A stretch of DNA of 64,000 nt from an uncultured Collinsella sp. (lineage in GTDB: Bacteria > Actinomycetota > Coriobacteriia > Coriobacteriales > Coriobacteriaceae), in contig UQMU01000007.1 of assembly GCA_900542305.1 (NCBI GenBank), forward strand, positions 1 through 64,000. The letters run 5' to 3'. Shown here one piece after another: positions 10,732 through 19,144 of this stretch. Position 1 is the stretch's first letter, and every line of letters starts with the position of its first letter. A model generated the notes under the pieces. The model was not told the origin of the DNA. It searched no databases and worked only from the letters and a program-made list of their open reading frames with translations. The position numbers were made by a program, and so were the translations under genes.

Positions 10732-12273
10732 CTACTGTGCGGTGCTGAGCGAGCGCCTGACTGCATCACGCCAGCCCGCAAGGTTTTGCTCGCGGCGCTC
10801 GGCGGACATGTGGGGAAGGAAGGTCCTAACGATCTGGGCATTTTGCTCCAGCTCCTCCAGGTCTTCCCAATAGCCGACGGCAAGACCCGCCAAGTACGCG
10901 GCACCGATTGCCGTGGTCTCCACCGTCTCGCATTGCAGCACGGGGATATCCAGCAGGTCGGCCTGGAATTGCATGATGAACTCGTTGCGCGAGGCACCGC
11001 CATCGACAGACAGGCGCTCGATCGAAAGCCCCACGTCCTGCTCCATGGCGCGCAGCACGTCGTAGCTCTGATATGCCATGGATTCGCAGGCGGCACGTAC
11101 GATGGTCGCACGGCTCGAGGCGCCGGTCAGACCGCACACGATACCGCGGGCACGCGGGTCCCACCAGGGAGCGCCCAAACCCGCAAAGGCGGGAACGAAG
11201 TAGCAGCCCTCGTTGTCGCTAATCGAAGCGGCGAGTTGTGCCGACTCGCTCACGCTCGAGATGATGCCCATGTTGCTGCGAAGCCAGTTCATCGTTGAGC
11301 CGGCGGCAAAAATAGAGCCCTCGAGCGCATAGCTGACTTTGCCGTCCGCAGCGATACCGATGGTGGAGACCAGGCCATTCTTGGATTCGACGATCTCGTC
11401 GCCGGTGTTCATGAGCATAAAGCAGCCCGTGCCATAGGTGTTTTTGGTCTGGCCGGGATAGAAGCAGCAGTGACCGAACAGCGATGCCTGCTGGTCGCCC
11501 GCCACACCCATGATGGGCGGCATGTTGGTCATGATGTCGCTCGCGACGCGGCCGTAGTCGCCCGAGCTCCAGCGAACCTCGGGCATCATGGAACGTGGAA
11601 CGTCAAAGAGCGCCAGCAGGTCGTCGCCCCAATCGAGCGTATGGATATTAAAGAGTGCCGTGCGGCTGGCATTGGTGTAGTCGGTGGCAAAGACCTGGCC
11701 GCCGGTGAGGTTGTAGATGAGCCAGGTGTCGATGGTGCCAAACATGAGGTCGCCCGCCGCCGCGCTCTCGCGTGCGCCGTCGACGTTGTCGAGAATCCAC
11801 TGCACCTTAGAGGCCGAGAAATACGGGTCAAGCGTAAGTCCCGTGCGGGAGCGCACCAGCTCCTCGCAACCCTGTTCAACCAACGCGTCGATCGCCGGCG
11901 CGGTACGACGGCACTGCCATACGATGGCGTTATAGATGGGCTGGCCGCTCACGCGGTCCCAGACCACCGTGGTCTCGCGCTGGTTGGAGATGCCGATGGC
12001 GGCGATGCGATCGGAATGGATGCCGCTCTTAAACTGAACCTCCATCATCACGCCGATCTGGCTGGCAAGCACCTCCGTGGGATCCTGCTCCACCCAGCCG
12101 GGGCGCGGGAAGCTGGTTTTGACGCTACGACGCGCCTGGGCAACGATGCAGCCGTATTCGTCGACAATGGCCGCGAGTACCGAGGTAGTGCCGCAGTCGA
12201 GCGCCATGATGTAGGAACCGCCAAAGTTAAACGAGGCATCTTCCATGCCCAGGCTGCCCAGATTCAACGACAT
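10732..12273 (-). CDS. glpK: Glycerol kinase
   Basis: GlpK phosphorylates glycerol to sn-glycerol-3-phosphate. The 513-aa FGGY-family protein has the N-terminal phosphate loop ALDCGTTSV, the substrate region NAIVWQCRRT, and the signatures YGTGCFMLMNTG and DGGASRNEFIMQFQADLL. The first 21 residues precede the usual start, so initiation could also be at an internal Met, but the ATG at 12273 has an AAGGG site at suitable distance. No glycerol facilitator or glycerol-3-phosphate dehydrogenase gene is adjacent. It lies 13 nt downstream of tsaC. Confidence 0.94.
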   Translation of the reverse strand: MSLNLGSLGMEDASFNFGGSYIMALDCGTTSVLAAIVDEYGCIVAQARRSVKTSFPRPGWVEQDPTEVLASQIGVMMEVQFKSGIHSDRIAAIGISNQRETTVVWDRVSGQPIYNAIVWQCRRTAPAIDALVEQGCEELVRSRTGLTLDPYFSASKVQWILDNVDGARESAAAGDLMFGTIDTWLIYNLTGGQVFATDYTNASRTALFNIHTLDWGDDLLALFDVPRSMMPEVRWSSGDYGRVASDIMTNMPPIMGVAGDQQASLFGHCCFYPGQTKNTYGTGCFMLMNTGDEIVESKNGLVSTIGIAADGKVSYALEGSIFAAGSTMNWLRSNMGIISSVSESAQLAASISDNEGCYFVPAFAGLGAPWWDPRARGIVCGLTGASSRATIVRAACESMAYQSYDVLRAMEQDVGLSIERLSVDGGASRNEFIMQFQADLLDIPVLQCETVETTAIGAAYLAGLAVGYWEDLEELEQNAQIVRTFLPHMSAERREQNLAGWRDAVRRSLSTAQ

Positions 12274-12286
12274 CGCTTACACCCTT

Positions 12287-13030
12287 CTATTGCATCGGGT
12301 CGGACAGGACCCGCTCGATCTCTGATGCGGGAAGTGCGCCTTGGCGCAGGATCTGGAGCCCGCCGTGCTGGAACGACACGATGGTCGAGGCGTCGCGACA
12401 CGGGGTCTCACCGGCGTCGACGGCAACATCGACCCCCTCCAGGATGCGACCCTCGACGGCGGCAAAGCTTGCCGGCGAAGGCGCGCCGTGCGTGTTGGCG
12501 CTCGTGCAGGCAAGGGGACTGCCGCAGGCGCGGATGAGCGCTTGGACCACGGGAGAGGCCGAAGCGCGCAGGGCCACGGTGTCGTCGGCAGCGCGCATAA
12601 AGGTCGGCACGCAGGGGGCTGCCTTGACCACGATAGTCAGGGCTCCCGGCCAGCATCGTCGCGCGAGTACGCGGGCATCTTCCGGGATATCCACGCCATA
12701 GCGGTCGAGTGCTTCGACGCCATCGACCAGCCAAGCGACGGTTTGCGTGAGCTCACGTTGCTTGAGAGTGAAGATACGGCGATAGCCGGTGCCGAGCGCA
12801 GGAACTGCGGCGCCATTGACGGCAGCCTGCGGATCGCGCGGCCACGATGGGAATTCGCTTGTATCTTGGGGCACGGCGTCCGAGAAGGCGTTGACTGCCA
12901 CGGCGACACCGTAGACGGTCTCGGTCGGAATCAAGGCCAGGCCGCCGCGGCCGAGCACCTCGGCCGTGCGCTCGACGGCAAGCCGATGCGGCTCGCGCGT
13001 TCCCTCGTATACCCGATAGACCGTCTGCAT
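12287..13030 (-). CDS. tsaC: Threonylcarbamoyl-AMP synthase (TsaC/YrdC type)
   Basis: TsaC makes threonylcarbamoyl-AMP for the t6A37 modification of ANN-decoding tRNAs. The YrdC fold is marked by GLALIPTETVYGVAVAV near the N-terminus, the central KRxLxxTV-like segment and SPLACTSANTHGAPSP. At 247 aa it lacks the extra C-terminal Sua5 domain. An insertion at about residues 48-75 holds the low-similarity stretch SDAVPQDTSEFPSWPRDPQ. The usual neighbour prmC is upstream but separated by a toxin-antitoxin pair. Confidence 0.9.
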   Translation of the reverse strand: MQTVYRVYEGTREPHRLAVERTAEVLGRGGLALIPTETVYGVAVAVNAFSDAVPQDTSEFPSWPRDPQAAVNGAAVPALGTGYRRIFTLKQRELTQTVAWLVDGVEALDRYGVDIPEDARVLARRCWPGALTIVVKAAPCVPTFMRAADDTVALRASASPVVQALIRACGSPLACTSANTHGAPSPASFAAVEGRILEGVDVAVDAGETPCRDASTIVSFQHGGLQILRQGALPASEIERVLSDPMQ

Positions 13031-13178
13031 GTGTATGCCAGCCCCTTACGCTCCGGTGCAAGTTTGTTTACTGTGGGGCATTCTCGCACGAAACATTCAA
13101 CCTATTTGCCCAGAGCGCATGTTGGTTTGGTGAGCGGCTCTAGTAGTCGGTGAAAGTGAGGGGGTTAATTGAAGATTT

Positions 13179-13481
13179 TTAGCGCGCAAGCGTAACGGTA
13201 CGATCGGGAAACTCGATGCTTGCAACCAGTTTTCCGCCGAGGCTCTCTGCGTACCTGCTCAGCGTGTCGAGCCTCATCGAACCCAACTCCCCACGCTCGA
13301 GCTCGGATACACGTTTTTGAGAAACGCCCATCAACTGGGCGACCGACGCCTGTGTTAGATCTTTTAACCTGCGAATCTGAGCAAGCTTATAGGCTTCGAT
13401 ACGATCGCGAGTCCTCTCCTGCTCGGCGGTAATGGAGTCGCGTGTTATCCCGCGAGATTCCATATACTCATGCAGTTCCAT
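13179..13481 (-). CDS. XRE-family antitoxin of a RelE/HigB-type module
   Basis: This 100-aa protein has a helix-turn-helix at about residues 40-85 (LTQASVAQLMGVSQKRVSELERG), typical of HigA/XRE antitoxins that bind their own promoter. It follows the toxin gene and overlaps it by 14 nt, the usual toxin-first order for this class. It should neutralise the toxin encoded at 13468-13863 and repress the pair. Confidence 0.86.
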   Translation of the reverse strand: MELHEYMESRGITRDSITAEQERTRDRIEAYKLAQIRRLKDLTQASVAQLMGVSQKRVSELERGELGSMRLDTLSRYAESLGGKLVASIEFPDRTVTLAR

Positions 13482-13863
13482 CTCGATCGAGCCTCCTTAC
13501 GTGGCGACGGTATATTTGCTCGGCCCTTGGAATGTTGATCGCATACCAACCGTTCCATTTTGCCCTTGACGATCCCGCTCGCGACTTATCACCCGCCAAT
13601 AGCAATACCGCCTGGCGCTTGGGGTCAAAGGCGAAGAGGATGCGAATCACCTGCCCACCACACGACGTCACTCTCAGCTCCTTTAAATGATGAAGCTTCG
13701 AGCCCTTTACGCGGTCAACCAGCGGACGACCAAGGCTGGGACCTTCCTTCTCGAGCACCAAAAGGTCTGCATAAATCTGCTTCAGCGTAGCTTCATCCTG
13801 CTCATCAAGCCAAGGTTCAATGTAATCAAGCACGATACGGTACCGATGCAGCTGATTTGACAT
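13468..13863 (-). CDS. RelE/HigB-type (Gp49-like) toxin
   Basis: This 131-aa protein has the core of phage-derived Gp49-like/HigB toxins: LHHLKELRVTSCGGQVIRILFAFDPKRQAVLLLAGDKS. The family are ribosome-dependent mRNA interferases. It is preceded by a strong site (GAAGGAGAAAGGT) and a plausible promoter (TTGCAA, 16 nt, TACTAT) just upstream. The C-terminal tail is basic. The target and activity of this copy are inferred from the family only. Confidence 0.85.
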   Translation of the reverse strand: MSNQLHRYRIVLDYIEPWLDEQDEATLKQIYADLLVLEKEGPSLGRPLVDRVKGSKLHHLKELRVTSCGGQVIRILFAFDPKRQAVLLLAGDKSRAGSSRAKWNGWYAINIPRAEQIYRRHVRRLDRDGTA

Positions 13864-13910
13864 ACCTTTCTCCTTCTATAGTAGAAGTTTTACGGTATAT
13901 TGCAAGGACA
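13864..13910 (-). promoter_or_regulatory. Promoter of the toxin-antitoxin pair
   Basis: On the minus strand a TTGCAA -35 and TACTAT -10 are spaced by 16 nt and overlap an imperfect palindrome (cttcta...tagaag) next to the toxin ribosome site. This would allow autorepression by the HTH antitoxin; the operator role is inferred. Confidence 0.5.
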
Positions 13911-13938
13911 AACTTGCGCAAATGTCTATTTATTCAGC

Positions 13939-15213
13939 TTAAATACGCTGTTTGGGCTCGGTGACGATGGCTCGAACGATGCGGGGACGATCGGTGAGGT
14001 CGTGGACGATACGCACGTCCGAAAGGCCTGCTTGACGACAGAGCTCGGCCGCGGCGTCGAGCGCGCCCTCGTAGAGCTCGCAGGCAAACAGGCCGCCGGC
14101 ACGCAGCATGTAGGGCGCCGCGTTGAGCAGGCGGCGGAAGATATCGAGACCGTCGGCACCGCCCTCGAGCGCCAGATCGGGCTCAAAGTCCTTGACCTCA
14201 TGCGGCAGCGAGCGCATGACATCGGTGGGGATGTAGGGCGGGTTGGAGACGAGTACGTCAAAGGTGCCCCACTCTTCGCGGGGAATGGAGCTCACCAGGT
14301 TTGTGAGGCTGAAGGCGACCTCGTCGGACGTGAGGCCAAGCGCATCGCGGTTTTTGGTAGCAAGGTCGATGGCGCGCGGCTCGATATCGGTAGCAGTGCA
14401 GGTAACGTGCCCGCGGCGCTCCCAGGCAAGGGAGAGCGAAATGCAGCCCGTGCCGCAGCCGACCTCGAGAACGCGGGCAGTGCGGGGCTCGGCTGGGGCA
14501 GATACGTTGGCCTCGGCGGCATCTTGCGCGGGAGTCGCCTGTTGGTCGTTGTCCTCAATGGCGATGCCGTATTCGTCGAGCTCGGGCTCGGGGGTTTCCA
14601 TGGCCTCTGCTTCTGCCGCTTCGGCTTCTGCTGCCTGCGCGGCGGCTTCCTCGGCCTCGCGGTCGGCCAGTTCCTCGGCATAGGCGCGGCTACCGAGCAC
14701 GTCGCTACCCAGCGCAGCCTCATCGGCGGCCGTCAGGTTGGCGGCACGGCGCTCGGCGGCCGCGCGTTCGTCAGCCAGCGCCGCCTCGGCTTTGCGGGCC
14801 TGCTCGACCTCATCGTTCCAAGGCAGCTCCACGCGCTGGCGGGCAGCGGCCTCGGGGCTCAGCACCTCGGCATCCAGATAGTTCAGAACTTCTTCGACGA
14901 GCATCTCGGTCTCGGGGCGCGGGATGAGCACACCGGGGGCGCACGCGACGTCGATCATGCGAAACTGCGTGCTACCGGTGATGTACTGCAGCGGCTCGCC
15001 CTTCGCGCGACGGACGACCGCCGCGTGCATGGTCTCGAGCTGCGCTGCGTCGAGCGTCTCGTCCATGCGCATATATAAGTCGATACGCGCCAGACCCGTA
15101 GCTGCGCACAGCAGCCACTCGGCAGAAAGACGGGGGTGCTCCTCGCCGCGCTCGGCCAGGTACTCCTTGGTCCACTCGAGACAACGCTTGATGGTCCAAA
15201 TCTCGTTTGCCAT
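13939..15213 (-). CDS. prmC: Release-factor glutamine N5-methyltransferase with Ala/Glu-rich insertion
   Basis: PrmC methylates the GGQ glutamine of release factors RF1 and RF2. The N-terminal helical domain (about 1-95) and the SAM-dependent methyltransferase domain are present, with VLEVGCGTGCISLSLA and the catalytic NPPY (VSNPPYIPTD). Between the strand ending ETEMLVEEVLNYL and VLEVGCGTG lies an extra stretch of about 130 residues, rich in Ala and Glu, so the protein is 424 aa instead of about 280. The ATG at 15213 follows GGAGGG. The insertion looks like an acidic, probably helical or disordered linker. Confidence 0.92.
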   Translation of the reverse strand: MANEIWTIKRCLEWTKEYLAERGEEHPRLSAEWLLCAATGLARIDLYMRMDETLDAAQLETMHAAVVRRAKGEPLQYITGSTQFRMIDVACAPGVLIPRPETEMLVEEVLNYLDAEVLSPEAAARQRVELPWNDEVEQARKAEAALADERAAAERRAANLTAADEAALGSDVLGSRAYAEELADREAEEAAAQAAEAEAAEAEAMETPEPELDEYGIAIEDNDQQATPAQDAAEANVSAPAEPRTARVLEVGCGTGCISLSLAWERRGHVTCTATDIEPRAIDLATKNRDALGLTSDEVAFSLTNLVSSIPREEWGTFDVLVSNPPYIPTDVMRSLPHEVKDFEPDLALEGGADGLDIFRRLLNAAPYMLRAGGLFACELYEGALDAAAELCRQAGLSDVRIVHDLTDRPRIVRAIVTEPKQRI

Positions 15214-15604
15214 GGGGCCCTCCCCTCTTAAGCGCCGGACGGCGCGCGAATGTCGGAGCAGATTGTAAGCGAGGCCAACGCTTGGCAAGGGGCGATTGAA
15301 GGCGATTATCGAGAATCAGCCCAGAATTTTGCACCGGGCTCGCTCAAAGTGTTCATTCGCCGACGTCCAGATTTGCATTCGTCAAGCTTTTGGCAAGGTT
15401 GCCCAAAAACTGACCAATATCTAACCAAGAACATGCCAAATCACTTGACGCGCGACTCATCAAAAAATGCACTGCGACTTCTTGGACGATTTTTTGAGCA
15501 ATATTTTCAATAGCAGATGAAAGCTGTTAATTACTTTGAGCAGGTAGACAGCTTAATTTCTAATAAAACAGATTAAATAAACTCGAAAAGTAATTTACCC
15601 AACC
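15214..15604. other. AT-rich non-coding stretch upstream of prmC
   Basis: No gene is supported here. Composition drops to AT-rich from about 15400 to 15600, unlike the surrounding genes. A possible 87-codon frame at 15250-15513 lacks a ribosome site and family features and is not called. Confidence 0.5.
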
Positions 15605-15633
15605 TAGTCATTTAAGAACGTCCCCAATGACTA
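15605..15633. repeat. Copy of a 27-bp interspersed repeat (palindromic)
   Basis: The 27 bases at 15607-15633 recur exactly at 49171-49197. This copy is flanked by 8-bp inverted arms (tagtcatt and aatgacta) around a 13-nt core. It resembles a REP unit or the end of a small transposable element. Confidence 0.6.
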
Positions 15634-15831
15634 CATCTAAGGCGCCGCAGGTTGAGCATACCGCATCCGGAGCAAGGCAGCGCCGCAGGTAGAGGACGGA
15701 CAGACACTATGACCCAATCCGAGGGCACGGAAACGACAGGAGCCCCCGCTCGTGACCGCGGGTCGGGGCTGCGACAATGTTGTTGAAGTGCCAGAGGCGC
15801 AGCCGCGCCGCAACGAGGTTGGGAGGCTCCC

Positions 15832-16953
15832 GTGCCTAGATATTCTACCGCCTTCGGAATGGACGTACACCTCAGGTCCACCACCGTCTGCGCGCTCGAC
15901 GCGGAGACGGGCGAGGCCGTGGCGAGGAGGTTCCGCGGCAACCCGTGGGGCGAGGTCGCGGAGTGGATGTCGGGCTTCCCCGGCCCGTCGCTCGCCGCCT
16001 ACGAGAGCGGCTACCTCGGCTTCGCCCCGCAGAGGGAGCTCTCCGGGCTCGGCGTCGACTGCGTCGTCGCGGCCGTCTCCAAGGTCCCGAGGTCGGCGGC
16101 CGACCTCTCGTCCAAGAACGACCGCAACGACGCGGCCAGGATGGCCAAGGCGATACTGTCGCACGATATCTCCCCGGTATGGGTGCCATCCCCCGAGATC
16201 GAGGGGCTCAGGGACCTCGCCGGGGCCCACGACGCGGCGACCGCGAGGCTCGCGGCGGCGAAGCAGCGGCTCCTGGCGTTCCTGGCCCGCCGCGGCTACG
16301 TCTACGGAGGCACGACGCCGGCCGGCAACCCCCGGAAGTACTGGACGTACGGCTTCCTCAGGTGGCTCGACGGCATACGCCCCGCCGACGACGGCGGCAT
16401 CCGGGCGCTCGCGGCGCTGAGGAACGAGGTCGAGGCGGCCGACGAGACGAGGGAGGCCGTCCTCGCCGAATACAGGGCCGCCGTCGCGGCGGGCCCCCTC
16501 TCGGCCGAGGTCGAGGCGCTCCAGTCCATCAAGGGGTGCGGGTTCGTGCTCGCCGCCGCCTTCGCGTCCGAGGTCGGCGACTTCTCGAGGTTCCGCTCCG
16601 GCAGGCAGGTGACGGCCTACTTCGGCCTCGCCCCGAAGCAGAGGTCGAGCGCCGACTCCGTGCGACTCGGCGGAATCAGCGGGGCCGGCAACGCGCTCGT
16701 CAGGAGGCTGGCGGTCGAGGGGTCCTGGCGCTACGCCCAGGCCGGGCACCAGCCCAAGCTGATGCCCAAGGGCTCCGGAGTCCCGCTCGAGATAAGGATG
16801 CACGGGAGGAAGGGGTCCGAGCGCCTGCTCCGGCGACGCGAGGAGATGCTCGAGAGGGGCATGCCCCAGGCGAAGGCGAACGCCGCCACCGCCGCCGAGC
16901 TCGTGAGGTGGCTGTGGGCCCTCGGCATGATGTGCCGGGAGGCCGGCGAATAG
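15832..16953 (+). CDS. IS110-family transposase (DEDD recombinase)
   Basis: This 373-aa recombinase has an N-terminal RuvC-like DEDD domain (GMDVHLRSTTVCALD at about 9, AYESGYLG, and SKNDRNDAARMAKAIL with the later acidic residues) and a C-terminal Transposase_20 domain (IKGCGFVLAAAFASEVGDFSRFRSGRQ, then YFGLAPKQRSSADSVRLGGISGAGN, holding the candidate catalytic Ser). Both halves are intact, so it could be active. Its GC content and Arg/Gly codon use are higher than its neighbours, which fits transfer. Start: ATG at 15832 region begins CCTAGAT-adjacent frame with GGGAGG upstream. Confidence 0.93.
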   Translation: MPRYSTAFGMDVHLRSTTVCALDAETGEAVARRFRGNPWGEVAEWMSGFPGPSLAAYESGYLGFAPQRELSGLGVDCVVAAVSKVPRSAADLSSKNDRNDAARMAKAILSHDISPVWVPSPEIEGLRDLAGAHDAATARLAAAKQRLLAFLARRGYVYGGTTPAGNPRKYWTYGFLRWLDGIRPADDGGIRALAALRNEVEAADETREAVLAEYRAAVAAGPLSAEVEALQSIKGCGFVLAAAFASEVGDFSRFRSGRQVTAYFGLAPKQRSSADSVRLGGISGAGNALVRRLAVEGSWRYAQAGHQPKLMPKGSGVPLEIRMHGRKGSERLLRRREEMLERGMPQAKANAATAAELVRWLWALGMMCREAGE

Positions 16954-17217
16954 ACATAGCCCCCGTCCCGGCGAGCCGGGCAGCCTTCGGGGATACCCCC
17001 GTTCTCGCTGTGCGCGCGGCGGTCGCCGCATTCGCGTCGACAGACTTGGGGAACCCCCGCCGAAGGAGAGGATTGCGGGCCGCCAGAGCGGTATCCGCGG
17101 ATATGAGACTGAGCCGAAGGCGTCGACGACATGCCGGGGGCGGACCGGGACGGGTTCAACGGCAGGCCCCGCCGACCGATTGCAAGCGGTCGGCGGGGCC
17201 ATTGTGGCTCTTGACAG
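16954..17217 (+). ncRNA. Candidate bridge RNA region of the IS element
   Basis: This 264-nt non-coding stretch inside the element is GC-rich and full of possible stems, the strongest being a perfect 14-bp hairpin (17165-17178 with 17187-17200, loop attgcaag). In IS110-family elements such a region encodes a guide RNA with target and donor loops. Two 7-nt strings here match the insertion flanks: gacagac (17039-17045, as at 15699-15705) and atatgag (17101-17107, as at 17229-17235). Matches this short can arise by chance. Confidence 0.45.
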
Positions 17218-17239
17218 CGGATTGGGTCATATGAGCGAA

Positions 17240-17374
17240 AGCCCGCCAGAGCGAGCAAGGTGACGTGAAAGAGGAGGGCATAGGCCTTTTGGCCATGCCC
17301 GACGATTGAACGTCAGATTGCCGCTCTGGCGGGCTTGCAGCGTCGAGCGGTTCCGGCGTTTGGTAAAACGCCGG
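17240..17374 (-). other. Structured element, copy B, with 14-bp outer stem
   Basis: This is the second copy of the element at 75-181. A perfect outer stem (17240-17253 with 17322-17335) encloses a partly paired region and a hairpin (276-281 and 283-286 paired with 291-300 of the 17.2-kb block, bulged A at 17282). A second hairpin (17353-17361 with 17366-17374) keeps the GGTA loop seen in copy A. The shared string gcagcgtcg lies between. It begins 9 nt from the IS right end and lies downstream of the YfcC gene. Confidence 0.55.
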
Positions 17375-17383
17375 AACACAAGA

Positions 17384-17456
17384 GCGCCCCCTCCCGCGCA
17401 CGGAACGGGAGGGGGCTAAAGGTAGGAGTCTACCGGTGGGTTGACCCCACCGGACA
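17384..17456 (-). terminator. Two hairpins downstream of the YfcC-family gene
   Basis: Two GC-rich stems, gccccctcccg/cgggagggggc near 17385-17415 and ccggtggg/ccccaccgg near 17433-17453, lie between the transporter stop at 17519 and structured element B. Either could end minus-strand transcription, although T-runs are weak. Confidence 0.4.
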
Positions 17457-17518
17457 GACGATGACCAGGTGATCCTTTACAGGATCGTCAAGGTTTCCGT
17501 GGGGTACCCGTTGGGTAC

Positions 17519-18997
17519 TTAGAGCAGCACGCAGGCGACGGTCAGGATGACGGCGCAGACGACGGAGAGAGCGACGATGAGCTTAAGGGCAAACTTGAGC
17601 CAGGTCGTCCACTCGATCTTGGCCAGGGCGAGACCGCCCATGATGGCACCGGAGGTCGGGGTGAACAGGTTCACGACACCGATAGCAGCGGAGAAGATCA
17701 TGACCATGACCTCGGGCGAGAAGCCGAGCTTAACAGCCAGCGGTCCCATGATGGGCATGGAGACGGTAGCCATACCAGAGGTCGAGGGGATCAGGAAGGA
17801 CAGGCCGAAGTAGACCAGGAAGCTCATGGGAGCGAAGATCACGCCGGACAGGCCAGCCAGAGCATTGGCGGCAGCGTCGAGGACGTAGACGTCGAGGCCG
17901 GTGTTAGCCATGAGGACGGAGATACCACGGGCGAGGGCGATGACGAGAACAACGGACATCATGTCGGCAGCGCCGGTGATGAAGGTGTTAACGATCTGCT
18001 TCTCGGACAGGCCACCGATGATACCGATCAGGACGGCCATGAGGAAGAACCAGGTGGAAGCCTCGTCGAAGTACCACTGGCCAATGGGCAGGCCGGTGAT
18101 CAGGGCAGACCAGCCCTGGACGACGGCGTTACCGTCGGCGTCGTAGACGGCGCCAGCGTCGAAGAAGTTGGCGACGCCCTCGTTGAGGTCGGCCAGCGGA
18201 ATGAAGCCGACGATCATGACGACGAAGGTGAAGGCGAAGGCAATCAGAACACCCTTCTGACGACCGGTGAGCTTGACCTCCTTGTGGACCTCGGAAGCAG
18301 CCTTGCCGTGAGCCTCTTCGGCGTCCTTGAGCTCCTGCATCGACAGGATGGTGGAACCCTTGTCAGCCTTGACCTTCTTGGCATAGTTCATCACGAAGAC
18401 GATGGACATAGCGGTAGTGACAATCCACAGGACGGCACCGAGGCCGATGATGATGGACTGGTTGACCTCAATGCCAACGCCGGTCAGAGCGTCGACGGCA
18501 GCGCCGACGGCGAACGGGTTAACCGTGGAGCCCAGGCAGCCGCAGCCAGCGCCGAGCAGGACGGTAGCGGCACCGACCATGGGGTCGAAGCCAGCGGCCA
18601 TCATGGTAGCGGCGAGCAGGGCGTAGAAGGGAACGGTCTCCTCGCACATACCATAGGTGGTACCACCGAGGGAGAAGATGAGCATCAGCACGGGAATGAG
18701 CATAATCTCGTTGCCCTTAAGCTTCTGCACCAGAACGGCAATGCCGTTGTCCAGGGCGCCGGTCTCGGTCATCATGCCGAGGAAGCCGCCCAGGATCATA
18801 ACGAAGAGGCAGACGGGCAGAGCGTCAGCGAAGCCCAGGATCGGGGCGGTGCAGAAATCGCTCAGACGGGCTGCGGTAACCGCGCCACCGGACGTACCGG
18901 AGACGATAACGGTAATCACTGCGACAATTGCCAGCAGAGCAAGAAGAATGGTGAACGATGAAGGCATACCGCGCTTTTTCTTAGCGGTCTCAGTCAT
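17519..18997 (-). CDS. YfcC-family basic amino acid / C4-dicarboxylate-type transporter
   Basis: This 492-aa integral membrane protein has about 12 helices, with family features FVMILGGFLGMMTETGALDNGI, SLGGTTYGMCEETVPFYALL and the C-terminal SFLIPSTSGMATVSMPIMGPLA. YfcC proteins are often found in arginine deiminase clusters and are thought to act as arginine/ornithine exchangers. Its place next to ornithine carbamoyltransferase and arcA supports that role. The ATG at 18997 lies 9 nt from a GGGGGG site; the upstream ATG at 19006 is too close to it. A terminator precedes the gene, so it may be separately transcribed. Confidence 0.85.
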   Translation of the reverse strand: MTETAKKKRGMPSSFTILLALLAIVAVITVIVSGTSGGAVTAARLSDFCTAPILGFADALPVCLFVMILGGFLGMMTETGALDNGIAVLVQKLKGNEIMLIPVLMLIFSLGGTTYGMCEETVPFYALLAATMMAAGFDPMVGAATVLLGAGCGCLGSTVNPFAVGAAVDALTGVGIEVNQSIIIGLGAVLWIVTTAMSIVFVMNYAKKVKADKGSTILSMQELKDAEEAHGKAASEVHKEVKLTGRQKGVLIAFAFTFVVMIVGFIPLADLNEGVANFFDAGAVYDADGNAVVQGWSALITGLPIGQWYFDEASTWFFLMAVLIGIIGGLSEKQIVNTFITGAADMMSVVLVIALARGISVLMANTGLDVYVLDAAANALAGLSGVIFAPMSFLVYFGLSFLIPSTSGMATVSMPIMGPLAVKLGFSPEVMVMIFSAAIGVVNLFTPTSGAIMGGLALAKIEWTTWLKFALKLIVALSVVCAVILTVACVLL

Positions 18998-19090
18998 AGT
19001 TCTCATCCCCCCTTCATAAATCATTTACTGATCTCGCCCGAAGCGGCTCTTCCGTGCCGTGCCTGCCGCTTGATGCGAGATTATTACCAG

Positions 19091-19129
19091 ATAAAACCGC
19101 TCGGGGTGTGCAGCAATACACCCCGAGCG
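19091..19129 (-). terminator. Terminator between ornithine carbamoyltransferase and YfcC genes
   Basis: A 12-bp stem (19098-19109 with 19118-19129) is followed on the minus strand by a T-run (complement of aaaa at 19093-19096). It may reduce read-through from argF/arcB into the transporter gene. Confidence 0.75.
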
Positions 19130-19144
19130 AGATGCTAGATGCTC

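Larger units (their letters stand above)
15708..17231 (+). mobile_element. IS110-family (IS1111-like) insertion sequence
   Basis: The element carries one transposase gene and is bounded by a perfect 14-bp inverted repeat: tatgacccaatccg at 15708-15721 and its complement at 17218-17231. The left non-coding part is about 110 nt and the right one about 264 nt. IS1111-type members of IS110 have short inverted ends and, as I recall, a longer 3' non-coding end encoding the guide (bridge) RNA. No target-site duplication is evident, as usual for the family. Its exact ends may lie a few bases outside the inverted repeats. Confidence 0.8.

Noticed and set aside
15250..15513. 87-codon frame upstream of the IS
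   Set aside because: No ribosome site, no recognised domain, in an AT-rich non-coding stretch.
15637..17202. 521-codon open frame on the minus strand across the IS
   Set aside because: It overlaps the intact IS110 transposase and is a by-product of very high GC; composition is Arg/Gly/Pro-rich with no family motif.
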